This document shows, piece after piece, positions 1 through 7,821 of a stretch of 33,540 bases of DNA. Source of the stretch: an uncultured Paracoccaceae bacterium. Lineage in GTDB: Bacteria > Pseudomonadota > Alphaproteobacteria > Rhodobacterales > Rhodobacteraceae. The DNA is taken from assembly GCA_913062865.1 (NCBI GenBank), contig CAJXWO010000032.1, forward strand, positions 1 through 33,540, in the 5' to 3' direction. Position numbers and translations under genes: made by a program. Within the stretch, counting starts at the first letter, position 1, and each line of letters opens with the position of its first letter. The notes under the pieces are model-generated. The model saw only the letters and a list, made by a program, of their open reading frames with translations, was not told the DNA's origin and made no database searches.

Positions 1-1
1 G

Positions 2-61
2 AAGTTCAAAAAGGCAGGATGGAGCAATGACTTCCTGCAAACACTCATCGAAGGCTTCTGA
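2..61 (+). CDS. 3' end of an unidentified gene (partial)
   Basis: The frame starting at base 2 is open to a TGA at 59-61 and gives a 19-residue tail (KFKKAGW...LIEGF). The gene body lies outside the window. The tail is too short to assign to a family. It runs in the same direction as the sulfotransferase that follows 98 bases later, and it could be a related cell-surface or carbohydrate gene, but that is only positional inference. A 60-base open stretch can occur by chance in GC-rich DNA, so confidence is low. Confidence 0.35.
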   Translation, partial: KFKKAGWSNDFLQTLIEGF

Positions 62-159
62 AGTGCGATTGCCCTGATAAACCGGCTTTTTCCCTCAGAT
101 CAACATGATCTATACCCAAAGCTGCGACAACAGCGCCAAGATAAACGGAGACAGAGCAG

Positions 160-978
160 ATGGGCTTCCCGGGAACATGGATGACCGAAAGCGAAAGCGT
201 GGTCTATCGCGTCGTACCCAAATGCGCCTGCTCGACCATCGGCCAGATCATGTTCTATTCCGATCATGGCACGTTTTTCGACGGCGACATCCATGATGCC
301 ACGGCCGGCCTGCACAAGTGGGCCATGGATGACAGCCAGGAGATCATCTCGACCCGGGTGAAAGAGCAAAAGACCTTTGCCTTCACCTGCGTGCGCAATC
401 CCTACACGCGCATCCTGTCATCCTTTTTCGACAAGATCTGCGGCATCCAGCGCAACGGCAAACGCTACCGCGGCAACCTCGTGCCGCTGTTGATCCAGAA
501 ATACGGGATCGAGGTTGGCGGCGATGACGGCAAGCAGGAATTCGACCAGATCAAGAGCTTCCGCCGCTTTCTGCTGTTCGCCCGAGACACCATCCGCTGG
601 CGCCGCCCGATGGAGCCCGACATTCACTGGTCGGCCATGTCCGGCCATGTCTCGACCTTCATCGTGAACGGCGGCCGCTACGACAAGATCTTCTGGACCG
701 AGCAGTTCAACGACGGGATGCAGCAGGTGCTCGACGCGATCGAGACGGCGCATGCTGTCAATCTCGACGAAATCCCGCGCTTCAACGAATCCGAGGGGCA
801 TGGACCCAAGCGCGCACACCCGGTCGAAGACTATTTCGACGACCTGTCGATGCACCTTGTCTACGAGATCTACAAACGCGATTTCGAGCTGTTCAAATAC
901 GATTTCGAGAACCCGGGAAACAAGATGCCCATCGGCGAGATCGACCTGGACGAGGTGCACGCCAAGCTGGGCGAGTGA
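160..978 (+). CDS. Sulfotransferase family protein (sulfotransfer_2-like)
   Basis: A 272-residue protein with both PAPS-binding signatures of sulfotransferases. The 5'-phosphosulfate loop is VVPKCACSTI at about residues 18-27. The 3'-phosphate region is FTCVRNPYTRILSSFFDK at about 75-92, with R79 and S87/S88 in the expected places. It should transfer sulfate from PAPS to a carbohydrate or other acceptor; the acceptor cannot be read from the sequence. No signal peptide or membrane segment is visible, so it is probably cytoplasmic. The start at 160 has GGAG at 147-150, nine bases upstream. It stands alone: the gene before it is only partly present and the next gene is an unrelated ABC ATPase. 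Family call is confident, substrate unknown. Confidence 0.85.
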   Translation: MGFPGTWMTESESVVYRVVPKCACSTIGQIMFYSDHGTFFDGDIHDATAGLHKWAMDDSQEIISTRVKEQKTFAFTCVRNPYTRILSSFFDKICGIQRNGKRYRGNLVPLLIQKYGIEVGGDDGKQEFDQIKSFRRFLLFARDTIRWRRPMEPDIHWSAMSGHVSTFIVNGGRYDKIFWTEQFNDGMQQVLDAIETAHAVNLDEIPRFNESEGHGPKRAHPVEDYFDDLSMHLVYEIYKRDFELFKYDFENPGNKMPIGEIDLDEVHAKLGE

Positions 979-1000
979 CCGGGGCAGCCGCCCAAATGTG

Positions 1001-1018
1001 AAGGTTTTGTGAAACCTT
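1001..1018. repeat. Short perfect inverted repeat (7-bp arms, 4-nt loop)
   Basis: AAGGTTT (1001-1007) and AAACCTT (1012-1018) flank TGTG. It lies 22 bases after the sulfotransferase stop and before the Pho-box-like repeat of the next gene. It could be a weak terminator or part of a protein-binding site. The minus strand of the same stretch also reads as two TTCAC-containing heptamers 11 bases apart, which resembles a degenerate PhoB direct repeat. Confidence 0.4.
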
Positions 1019-1044
1019 TCCGAAATAGACGCAGATCAAATCCG

Positions 1045-1062
1045 CTTTCACGGGGCTGTCCC
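1045..1062 (+). promoter_or_regulatory. Candidate Pho box (PhoB-type direct repeat)
   Basis: CTTTCAC (1045-1051), a GGGG spacer, and CTGTCCC (1056-1062) give the 7+4+7 layout of a PhoB site, whose known consensus is CTGTCAT-N4-CTGTCAC. The second heptamer matches five of seven positions and the first differs mainly at one. It ends 34 bases before the start of the PstB-type gene, which belongs to a family usually controlled by PhoB. Similarity is by eye only. Confidence 0.45.
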
Positions 1063-1096
1063 AGTCTATGCCGGACACCGCGCACAGGAGGACGGC

Positions 1097-1909
1097 ATGC
1101 TCGATTCCGATTCCCATTTCGGCTCTGCCTCGGGGGGCCGCAACGCCCCGCCGATCATGGAGATCAGCGATCTCAATCTCTGGTACGGCGACGACACCCA
1201 TGCGCTCAAGGACGTGTCGTTCGACCTTTACCCGTCCGAGGCGCTGGCCTTTATCGGCCCATCGGGCTGCGGCAAGTCGACGGCCCTGAAATGCCTGAAC
1301 CGGATGCATGACAACACCCGCGGCGTGCGGATCGACGGCCGGATCACAATGCATGGCGGCGACATCAGCGCCCCGGACGTGGACCCGCCCGTGCATCGCC
1401 GCAAATTCGGCTGGGTCGCACAGAAACCCAATCCCTTTCCCGCCACGATCTGGGACAATGTCGCCTATGGTGCCAAGATCCACGGCCTGATGAAGACCAA
1501 GGCCGACCTGGAAAACCATATCGAGGATTGCCTGCGCCGCGCCCATCTGTGGGACGAGGTCAAGGATCACCTGCACACGATGGAAGGCACGGACCTGTCC
1601 GGCGGCCAGCAGCAGCGCCTGTGCATCGCGCGGGCGCTGTCGACCCAGCCCGAAGTGCTGCTGATGGACGAGCCCACCGGCTCCATCGACCCAATTGCCA
1701 CGGCCAAGGTGGAAGAGCTGGTATTGTGCCTGAAAGAGGATCACTCCATCGTCATCGTCACCCATTCGATGATGCAGGCCCGGCGCGTGGCCGACCGGGT
1801 GGCCTATTTCCACCTGGGCGAGCTGCGCGAGGTGGGGCCGACCGAGCAGATGTTCACCGCCGCGCGCGACCCCAAGGCGCAGGCGTTCATCCAAGGCAAG
1901 TTTGGCTAG
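1097..1909 (+). CDS. pstB: PstB-type phosphate ABC transporter ATP-binding protein (orphan)
   Basis: A 270-residue ABC ATPase. Walker A GPSGCGKST is at 54-62, the Q-loop at Q109 in the PstB-typical segment QKPNPFP, the signature LSGGQQQRLCIARAL at 167-181, Walker B LLMDEP at 188-193, and the H-loop histidine at H223. The QKPNPFP and 'DPIATAK' segments are those of phosphate importers. The position after Walker B reads TGSID, where classical PstB often has CSALD. AGGAGG at 1086-1091 sets the start at 1097. The usual partners pstS, pstC, pstA and phoU are absent on both sides, so it either serves a Pst system elsewhere or a different permease. A Pho-box-like repeat lies upstream. It converges on a TetR gene with stops three bases apart. 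Confidence 0.85.
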   Translation: MLDSDSHFGSASGGRNAPPIMEISDLNLWYGDDTHALKDVSFDLYPSEALAFIGPSGCGKSTALKCLNRMHDNTRGVRIDGRITMHGGDISAPDVDPPVHRRKFGWVAQKPNPFPATIWDNVAYGAKIHGLMKTKADLENHIEDCLRRAHLWDEVKDHLHTMEGTDLSGGQQQRLCIARALSTQPEVLLMDEPTGSIDPIATAKVEELVLCLKEDHSIVIVTHSMMQARRVADRVAYFHLGELREVGPTEQMFTAARDPKAQAFIQGKFG

Positions 1910-1918
1910 GACCTAGCC
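1904..1918. repeat. 15-bp palindrome spanning two convergent stop codons
   Basis: GGCTAGG (1904-1910), A, CCTAGCC (1912-1918) is a perfect 7-bp inverted repeat. The left arm contains the TAG stop of the PstB gene and the right arm contains the TAG stop of the TetR gene on the other strand. There is no T-tract, so a classical terminator is not supported. Confidence 0.6.
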
Positions 1919-2515
1919 GGTCAGCGCGTCCAGATAAGCCCGCAACACCGGATCGAGACGGGTGCTCAGGGTACCCGTATCACAGTCGCCGGATTGCCCC
2001 GCCACGATGGCCAGGGCGCGCGCAATCTCCATCAGATCAGCCGCCACGCGTTCGGGGTCACGGACCATGTGTTCAGACAGGCAGGCGACCGGGATCGCAG
2101 CGATTTCGCGCTGCATCGCCGCGATCGCCTCATCGGGCGGCAAGTGCCGCTCGACTGCATCGAGGTGCTGCGCGGTCTCCGGGCCGGCCAGATATGCGGT
2201 GCCGAAACCGCTCAGAAGGGCGAGCATCGCCTCGGGCAGAGTGTCGGGGAGCGTTGCGTCGGAGGCGCGCAGGGCCTCCAGCATCGCGCGGCGATAGTCG
2301 TGGACGAGCCGGGTCAGGATCGCCTCTTTAGACGGGAAATACTGGTAGAGCGTACCAATGCTGATCCCAGCCTCGCGCGCGATGCGGTTGGTGTTCAGCG
2401 CAGCCTCGCCCTCGGTCACGAGCAGTTTCAGGGTCGTGGTGCAAATCCGTGCGCAGGTCGCCTTGGCCCGGTCCTGGACCGGTGCCTTTCGCTGTCGGAC
2501 AGCTTGTCCCGCCAT
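1913..2515 (-). CDS. TetR/AcrR family transcriptional regulator
   Basis: A 200-residue protein with an N-terminal TetR DNA-binding domain. The helix-turn-helix lies at about residues 43-62 (NRIAREAGISIGTLYQYFPSKEAIL), a near-textbook TetR recognition helix followed by the family's YxYFxSKE motif. The C-terminal helical ligand domain is not similar to one I can name. It follows the FAD oxidoreductase gene in the same direction after a 60-base gap, so it may be co-transcribed with it or control a gene elsewhere. Its target and ligand are not evident. It ends three bases from the convergent PstB gene. Confidence 0.85.
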   Translation of the reverse strand: MAGQAVRQRKAPVQDRAKATCARICTTTLKLLVTEGEAALNTNRIAREAGISIGTLYQYFPSKEAILTRLVHDYRRAMLEALRASDATLPDTLPEAMLALLSGFGTAYLAGPETAQHLDAVERHLPPDEAIAAMQREIAAIPVACLSEHMVRDPERVAADLMEIARALAIVAGQSGDCDTGTLSTRLDPVLRAYLDALTG

Positions 2516-2575
2516 GTCACTGCCCCTTGAAACCTGAGCGATCGTTCGAAGGATAACAGCCGTTCAACTGGCGTG

Positions 2576-3628
2576 TCAGCCCTTTCGCATGGATGCTTCG
2601 GGGCGGAAGCCCTCGGGGATGCCACCGTCATCACCGTTCAGGATCAGATCGGCCATCACCTGCCCCACCTTGGGCGCCATGCCGAACCCGATCTTGAAGC
2701 CGCCATTTGCGATAAAGGCGGCGGGGCGCGTCGGATGCCGCCCCAGCATCGGCGCGCGAGAACGGGCGCGCGGACGCACCCCGGCCCAGCGTTCGATCAC
2801 CGGCGCGTCGGCCAGATCGGGGCAGGCCGCCCTGGCGCGATCAAGCACCGCGTCGAGCTGTGCATCGGTGCTATCCGGCGCGTCATAATCCCGCTCGCTG
2901 GTCGAGCCTATGGCGACCGTTCCATCATGATGCGGCACGATATGCAGCGCATCGGCGAAAAGCTGGGGCAGGTCCGCCCGGTCCAGCCGCAGCAATGCCG
3001 ACTGTCCCTTGACGCCCGCCCCGATGGGATAGCCGATCTCATCGCTCAAGGTGGCCAGCCCAGCGGCCCCCGTGGCCCAGACCTCCGCGCCTTCCGGGTC
3101 GCCCTCTGTCACGACAGAGCCGCCTTTTGCGGTGATTGCAGCTGCAAGGGCGCGACCTGCATCTCGCGGATGCAGGCGGGCGGTGAGCGTATCGCGGATG
3201 AGCCAGCCGCTGGGGCTGATCGGGGCCCAGTCGCCCACCGTTTCGGCGCGGATCACCTCCCAGACCGCGCGGCCCTGCCAGAGCGTTCTGGCCGTCTCGG
3301 CCCGCGCCTGCGCAAGCGCCAGCGCATAATCATCGGCCACCGGTTGCACGCGGCCCGAGCGCAGGTAGCCCGTGGGAAGGCCCGACACCTGTGCCACCTC
3401 GGCCCAGAACGGTTCGGCCATCAAGAGGCTGTCCAACTGAAACGCCTTCTTGTCGTTCCAGTTTTCCGGCGTGTGCGGGGCCAACGCCCCGACGATCCCG
3501 CCCGAGGATCCAGCGCCGATACCACCGGGGTCGATCACCTGCACCCGCGCGCCACGGGACTGGCAGGCCCACGCGACCGAAAGGCCGAAGATGCCCGCGC
3601 CGTAGACCGTCACGTCCGCCATTGCCAT
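2576..3628 (-). CDS. FAD-dependent oxidoreductase (DAO family), candidate MnmC oxidase partner
   Basis: A 350-residue protein of the glycine-oxidase/DAO superfamily. The FAD dinucleotide motif GAGIFG is at residues 10-15, and GSSGGIVGALAPH follows at about 38-50. The C-terminal part contains GVRPRARSRAPMLG and a terminal GGFKIGFGMAP segment, the typical FAD-closing region. The frame stays open upstream to 4033, but that extension is antisense to mnmD. The start at 3628 is preceded by AAGGG with good spacing, and the FAD motif begins immediately. It is divergent from mnmD across 53 bases. In fused MnmC proteins an FAD domain of this superfamily oxidises cmnm5U to nm5U, the substrate for the MnmD methyltransferase, so it may be the detached oxidase half. 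A plain amino-acid oxidase is the alternative. Confidence 0.8.
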   Translation of the reverse strand: MAMADVTVYGAGIFGLSVAWACQSRGARVQVIDPGGIGAGSSGGIVGALAPHTPENWNDKKAFQLDSLLMAEPFWAEVAQVSGLPTGYLRSGRVQPVADDYALALAQARAETARTLWQGRAVWEVIRAETVGDWAPISPSGWLIRDTLTARLHPRDAGRALAAAITAKGGSVVTEGDPEGAEVWATGAAGLATLSDEIGYPIGAGVKGQSALLRLDRADLPQLFADALHIVPHHDGTVAIGSTSERDYDAPDSTDAQLDAVLDRARAACPDLADAPVIERWAGVRPRARSRAPMLGRHPTRPAAFIANGGFKIGFGMAPKVGQVMADLILNGDDGGIPEGFRPEASMRKG

Positions 3629-3681
3629 TGCCGCACCCTTGTCCCAGTGTCGCTGCGTTACGGGACTTAGAGGAACGGGCG

Positions 3682-4353
3682 ATGCAGGGCCAGACGGCAG
3701 AGCTGGAATGGCGCGACGGGGCGGTGCCCGTCTCGACCCGGTTCGACGACCCGTATTTCTCGCTCGACGACGGGCTGTCCGAGACGGCCTATGTCTTTCT
3801 CGACGGCAACGGGCTGCCCGCGCGGTTTCGCGACGGGTTCCACGTGGCCGAGCTTGGGTTCGGCACGGGGCTGAACCTTTTGGCGCTCTGGCAGCTCTGG
3901 CAGGACAGCGGGCAGACAGGCATGCTGCACTACACCGGGTTCGAGGCCTATCCCATGACCGCTGCGGATATGGAGGCGGCGCTGGCGGCATTTCCCGCAC
4001 TGGCCGACCTGGCCCGCCCGCTGATACATGCATGGGGCGCCGGCGAGACGCGGATCACCCTGCCGGGTCTGGAGGCAGAGGTTATCCTTGGTGATGCGCG
4101 CGACACCCTTCCCCGATGGGACGGGCGGGCAGACGCGTGGTTCCTTGACGGTTTCGCGCCGGCCAAGAACCCCGAGCTTTGGGATCCGGCACTTTTGGCC
4201 CAGGTCGCGGCCCATACCGCACCGGGTGGCACCGCCGCGACCTATACCGCGGCGGGCGCCGTGCGCCGCGCGCTGGCCGACGCAGGCTTCGAGGTGACGC
4301 GCCGATCAGGCTTTGGTCGCAAGCGCCACATGACCCAGGCCCGCCTGCCATGA
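3682..4353 (+). CDS. mnmD: tRNA (5-methylaminomethyl-2-thiouridine)(34)-methyltransferase MnmD
   Basis: A 223-residue SAM-dependent methyltransferase matching the N-terminal half of MnmC. It has an early W-R-D-G-A-V-P-V-S-x-R-F-D-D-P-Y-F-S segment (residues 10-27) and the SAM motif ELGFGTGLNLL at about 56-66. Later come LDGFAPAKNPELWD and the closing GFGRKRHM, all hallmarks of this family. It methylates nm5(s2)U34 at the wobble position of certain tRNAs to mnm5(s2)U34. It is a stand-alone MnmD: the FAD domain that follows in E. coli MnmC is absent, and a separate FAD oxidoreductase is divergent. GAGGAA about eight bases upstream supports the start. Its stop overlaps the start of the EamA gene by four bases (ATGA). 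Confidence 0.92.
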   Translation: MQGQTAELEWRDGAVPVSTRFDDPYFSLDDGLSETAYVFLDGNGLPARFRDGFHVAELGFGTGLNLLALWQLWQDSGQTGMLHYTGFEAYPMTAADMEAALAAFPALADLARPLIHAWGAGETRITLPGLEAEVILGDARDTLPRWDGRADAWFLDGFAPAKNPELWDPALLAQVAAHTAPGGTAATYTAAGAVRRALADAGFEVTRRSGFGRKRHMTQARLP

Positions 4354-5216
4354 CCCAGCAGAGCATCCGCGCGGGCATCCTTTACATGATCGTCACCACG
4401 GTGATCTTCGCCGCGCAGGACGGCATCTCGCGCCACCTGGCCGGGGAATACAACGTCCAGATGGTGGTGATGATCCGCTACTGGTTCTTTGCGGCCTTCG
4501 TCATGACCGTCGCCGCGCGCAAGGCGGGTGGCCTCGGCCGGGCCGCGGCCACGAAACAGCCGCTGGTCCAGATCGGGCGCGGGCTGTTGCTGGCGATCGA
4601 GATCAACGTGATGGTGCTGGGCTTTGTCTATCTGGGCCTTGTCGAAAGCCACGCGGTCTTCACCTGCTACCCGCTTCTGATCGCGGCGCTGTCTGGCCCG
4701 ATCCTCGGTGAAAATGTGGGCTGGCGGCGTTGGGCGGCCATCGGGGTGGGTTTCGTGGGTGTGCTCATCATCCTGCAGCCAGGGATGGGCGTCTTTTCGC
4801 CCTATGCCGTGATCCCGCTGATCGCCGCGCTGCTCTTTGCGCTATATGGTCTGCTGACCCGCTATGCCGCGCGGCAGGACAGCGCGGCCACCAGTTTCTT
4901 CTGGACCGGCACCGTGGGTGCGGCGGCCACGACACTGACCGGCATCTGGGCGTGGGAGCCGATGACCGGGCCCGACTGGGCATGGATGATCACGCTCTGC
5001 ATCACAGGCGCCGCGGGACACTGGACGCTGATCAAGGCCTATGACCTGGCCGAGGCCAGCGCGGTGCAGCCATTCGCCTATTTCCAGCTGGTCTTTGCCT
5101 CGGCCCTGGGCATCGTGGTGTTCGCCGAAACGATCCGCCCGGCCGTCGCCATCGGCGCGGCCTTGATCGTGGGCGCCGGACTATTCACCCTGTGGCGGGA
5201 ACGACAAGCCCGATAA
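4350..5216 (+). CDS. EamA/DMT-family transporter
   Basis: A 288-residue integral membrane protein with two repeats of the EamA domain (about ten hydrophobic helices). It starts with a helix containing FAAQDGISRHL (about 19-29), a form typical of DMT exporters, and has a second-half motif AEASAVQPFAYFQLVFA near 230-246. Members export small metabolites such as amino acids or purines; the substrate cannot be inferred. The start at 4350 overlaps the mnmD stop, so the two are translationally coupled. A short exported-protein gene follows after 19 bases and may be in the same operon. Confidence 0.85.
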   Translation: MTQQSIRAGILYMIVTTVIFAAQDGISRHLAGEYNVQMVVMIRYWFFAAFVMTVAARKAGGLGRAAATKQPLVQIGRGLLLAIEINVMVLGFVYLGLVESHAVFTCYPLLIAALSGPILGENVGWRRWAAIGVGFVGVLIILQPGMGVFSPYAVIPLIAALLFALYGLLTRYAARQDSAATSFFWTGTVGAAATTLTGIWAWEPMTGPDWAWMITLCITGAAGHWTLIKAYDLAEASAVQPFAYFQLVFASALGIVVFAETIRPAVAIGAALIVGAGLFTLWRERQAR

Positions 5217-5235
5217 CGCAGAACAGGAGGTGCAG

Positions 5236-5760
5236 ATGATTTCGATCCCGCGCTTGGCCATCGCCGCGACACTCACTGTGGCCACCGCCCTGCCCGCAAC
5301 GGCACAAGAGGTGGTAGGCCACATCACAGGCCAATTGGACGGCGAAGATCGGGAATGGATGGTCTACAGCTTTCCCGAAGGCGCACAGTCCGACTTCAGC
5401 GATTTCGGCATGCTTGTGGACCTGAACATCCTTGGCCAGCCCGAGGGCGCTGGCCCGGTCACTACCGAAAACGCCCTGATGCTGTCGATGACCCTATCCG
5501 TGTCCGGCGATACCGCCAAGGTCGAAAGCGCCGAGGCGCGGTACATCACCGAAGGCCTGTTCAAAGGCTATGCCACGGGCGACCCGAACCCGCCGCTTTT
5601 CGAGGTGACCACTTTCGACAAGGGGGACGGCACGCTGTCGATCGCAGGCACCGCGACGGGCACGCTTGGCGCGACCGACCGGCCCGGGCTTGACCCGGAC
5701 TACAGCGATGCACGCGAGTTGTCCGTCACGTTCGAAGCAGAACTGACACCGCCGCGCTAA
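5236..5760 (+). CDS. Small exported protein of unknown function
   Basis: A 174-residue protein that I do not recognise. It begins with a clear Sec signal peptide, IPRLAIAATLTVATALPATA, with likely cleavage before QEVVGH, so the mature form of about 150 residues is periplasmic or secreted. The mature part has no cysteine, is acidic and rich in Gly/Thr/Asp, and looks beta-rich. AGGAGG at 5225-5230 places the start at the ATG at 5236; a GTG at 5230 overlaps the ribosome site and is not credible. It follows the EamA gene by 19 bases. Its TAA stop overlaps the TAG stop of the convergent transglycosylase gene. Confidence 0.8.
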   Translation: MISIPRLAIAATLTVATALPATAQEVVGHITGQLDGEDREWMVYSFPEGAQSDFSDFGMLVDLNILGQPEGAGPVTTENALMLSMTLSVSGDTAKVESAEARYITEGLFKGYATGDPNPPLFEVTTFDKGDGTLSIAGTATGTLGATDRPGLDPDYSDARELSVTFEAELTPPR

Positions 5761-7715
5761 TCGGCCCCCACCGCAAAAGCGCGCAGGCTGTCGCCGGTCA
5801 GTTCCTCGCTGAAGGGCACAGGGTGCGGGTCCTGCCCCAGCCGCGCGCGGTAGACCGGCAGGCTTTCGGTCACGCGCATGACGTAGTTGCGGGTTTCGCG
5901 GAACGGGATCGTTTCGATCCAGTCGATCATGTCGACAGAGCCGGTGCGCGGATCGCCAAAAAGTTCCATCCAGCGTTCGGGACGGCTGGGACCGGCATTG
6001 TAGGCGGCTGCGATCATCACGGGGTTGCCATCGAAACGCGCCGCCATTTCCGCAAGATACCGGGCACCGATCCGGGCATTGTAGACAGGGTCGTTCAACA
6101 AGGCGTCGGCATCGAACCCGATCTCGAGCCGCCGCGCCACGCCACGGGCGGTGGCGGGCATCACCTGCATCAGGCCCCGCGCCCCGGCCCCGGATACGAC
6201 GCGGGGATCGAACTCGCTTTCGCGCCGGGCGATGGACAGGGACCATTCGGGCGGCACCGGCAGGTCCTGCGACGCGAGGGGATGAAGCGCGTAGTACGGT
6301 CCGGGCAGGGTGATCGCCCGGTCCGCCGCTCGCTTGCCCACCATCACGGCAATATGGGCCTCGTCCCACTCGGCCAGCATGGCCCCAACCTGACCGATCT
6401 GATCACGCGGCAGGGTTTCAACCATATGGGTCAGGAAGCGTTCGCCGAGGTTGAATTCGCCAGAGGCAAGGGCAAGGATCGCGGCCTGGAACACGGAGCG
6501 GTCCCGGAACGGGGCGTTGCGCCAATCGGAAAAGGCTTCATCGCCTGCAAGCGCCGGGTCCGAGGCAAGCCCGGCCCGCTCGGCGGCCAGCAACCCGTAA
6601 AAGCTCGTCTGGTGCTCTGCGCCCTCGGCATAGGCCGCTTGCGCCGCCTCTGTCTGGCCAAGCGCTTCGTGCGCGCGCCCGCGCCAATAGCCGGCCCGCC
6701 CCAAAGAGATCGGCGTTTCCACCGCGCCGGCGAAACAGTCGAAATGGCGCAGCGCGGTTTCGGGGTCGTCCAGCTTGCGCAGGGCCAGAAAGCCCGACAG
6801 CCACTCCAGATCGGCAAACTGCGATCCCTCCGTCAGGAAGTGGGTCGACGCGATGCGGTAGGCCAGAGCCGGGTCGCCTGCGCGCATCACGGAACGCGAC
6901 AGGCTGCGGCGGCGGTCGGCCCAGGCATCCGGACGGCCCAGCGCGCCGACACTGGTGGAGCGGTCAAGCAGGACGTCGATGGCGTCGTCGCTGCGCCCAC
7001 GCCGGGCCCTCCATGCGAATCGCTCGAATGCCAGGCCCGGGTCGGAACGCAATGCGTCCGGCACCGCCTCGATCAGGACGTCGACGCCCGGACGATCATA
7101 GCGCAGCGCAAGCCGCGCCCGGGCCAGGGCCCGCCAGCCATCGGGCACAAGGGGCAGCATCCGATCCGCGTCGGCCTGCCATCCACGCCACAGGGCCTGA
7201 TCCAGCCGTGACGTATGATGATCCGATAGGATGGTGCCGTATTCCGCGAGATAGGCCGCCTGTTCGGCCTCGGTCATGCGCAGGGTCCGCCATGCCAAGA
7301 CGGCACCGGCCTGCGCCGCGCCCGTCTCGCCCGCCCGCATCTGCGCCTGCGCCAGTCGCAGCGCACCACCGGCGGTCTGCGGGCGCACATCTTTGAAAAA
7401 GGCCAGAACTTGCGCATCGGTCGCGGTCTCGAACGCGCCTTCGCTCTTGCGTCGCAGAAACGGCAGGCCCGGCCAGTCGGCATTGCGGTCCAGAAACGCT
7501 AGCACCTCGTCCGCGGTGCCACGCCCCGCGCGCAGCCTGTGCCATTCGACAAGATCCGCCGCCGCCGGACTGTCGCGCGCCGCCAGCTCCGCGGCCATGG
7601 TCCAGTCGCCATCGCGCATCGCATCCATGGCATTGGCGAGGGGCCGGGGGGCGGTGTCCTGTGCGGCCAGCGGTCCGGCCAGCAGCATCAGCACGAGGAT
7701 CAGCATACGCGTCAT
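5757..7715 (-). CDS. slt: Soluble-type lytic murein transglycosylase (Slt)
   Basis: A protein of about 652 residues. It opens with a signal peptide (LILVLMLLAGPLAAQ) and continues with a long alpha-helical superhelix typical of Slt70. The C-terminal SLT (lysozyme-like) domain covers about 490-635. The catalytic glutamate is in SIARRESEFD near residue 499, followed by GARGLMQVMPAT and AAYNAGPSR, the three diagnostic SLT motifs. It cleaves the MurNAc-GlcNAc bond of peptidoglycan in the periplasm, forming 1,6-anhydroMurNAc. An in-frame ATG at 7724 is an alternative start; 7715 is preferred because GGGAA lies eight bases before it. It is divergent from dapA. Its stop overlaps the stop of the convergent exported-protein gene. 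Confidence 0.9.
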   Translation of the reverse strand: MTRMLILVLMLLAGPLAAQDTAPRPLANAMDAMRDGDWTMAAELAARDSPAAADLVEWHRLRAGRGTADEVLAFLDRNADWPGLPFLRRKSEGAFETATDAQVLAFFKDVRPQTAGGALRLAQAQMRAGETGAAQAGAVLAWRTLRMTEAEQAAYLAEYGTILSDHHTSRLDQALWRGWQADADRMLPLVPDGWRALARARLALRYDRPGVDVLIEAVPDALRSDPGLAFERFAWRARRGRSDDAIDVLLDRSTSVGALGRPDAWADRRRSLSRSVMRAGDPALAYRIASTHFLTEGSQFADLEWLSGFLALRKLDDPETALRHFDCFAGAVETPISLGRAGYWRGRAHEALGQTEAAQAAYAEGAEHQTSFYGLLAAERAGLASDPALAGDEAFSDWRNAPFRDRSVFQAAILALASGEFNLGERFLTHMVETLPRDQIGQVGAMLAEWDEAHIAVMVGKRAADRAITLPGPYYALHPLASQDLPVPPEWSLSIARRESEFDPRVVSGAGARGLMQVMPATARGVARRLEIGFDADALLNDPVYNARIGARYLAEMAARFDGNPVMIAAAYNAGPSRPERWMELFGDPRTGSVDMIDWIETIPFRETRNYVMRVTESLPVYRARLGQDPHPVPFSEELTGDSLRAFAVGAD

Positions 7716-7754
7716 CTCTTGCATTTCCCGATGTGAAGAAGGATAGACGGGCGC

Positions 7755-7782
7755 ACTTTAGCAATGCCGGCACCGGGGACAA
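7755..7782 (-). promoter_or_regulatory. Candidate sigma-70 promoter for slt
   Basis: On the minus strand, TTGTCC (7777-7782) and TAAAGT (7755-7760) are 16 bases apart, and the start codon of slt is about 40 bases downstream. Each hexamer matches four of six consensus positions. Weak support, by eye only. Confidence 0.3.
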
Positions 7783-7821
7783 TTCACATTCCCGGCAGTC
7801 CACACCTGAGGAGTTCGTGTC

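Noticed and set aside
893-1894. Long minus-strand open frame of 333 codons across pstB
   Set aside because: It is antisense to a gene with complete ABC ATPase motifs and shows no recognisable domain.
3629-4033. N-terminal extension of the FAD oxidoreductase
   Set aside because: The added residues are antisense to mnmD, proline/arginine-rich and precede an FAD motif that normally sits at the very N-terminus.
5230-5235. GTG start for the small exported protein
   Set aside because: The GTG overlaps the AGGAGG ribosome site; the ATG at 5236 is correctly spaced.
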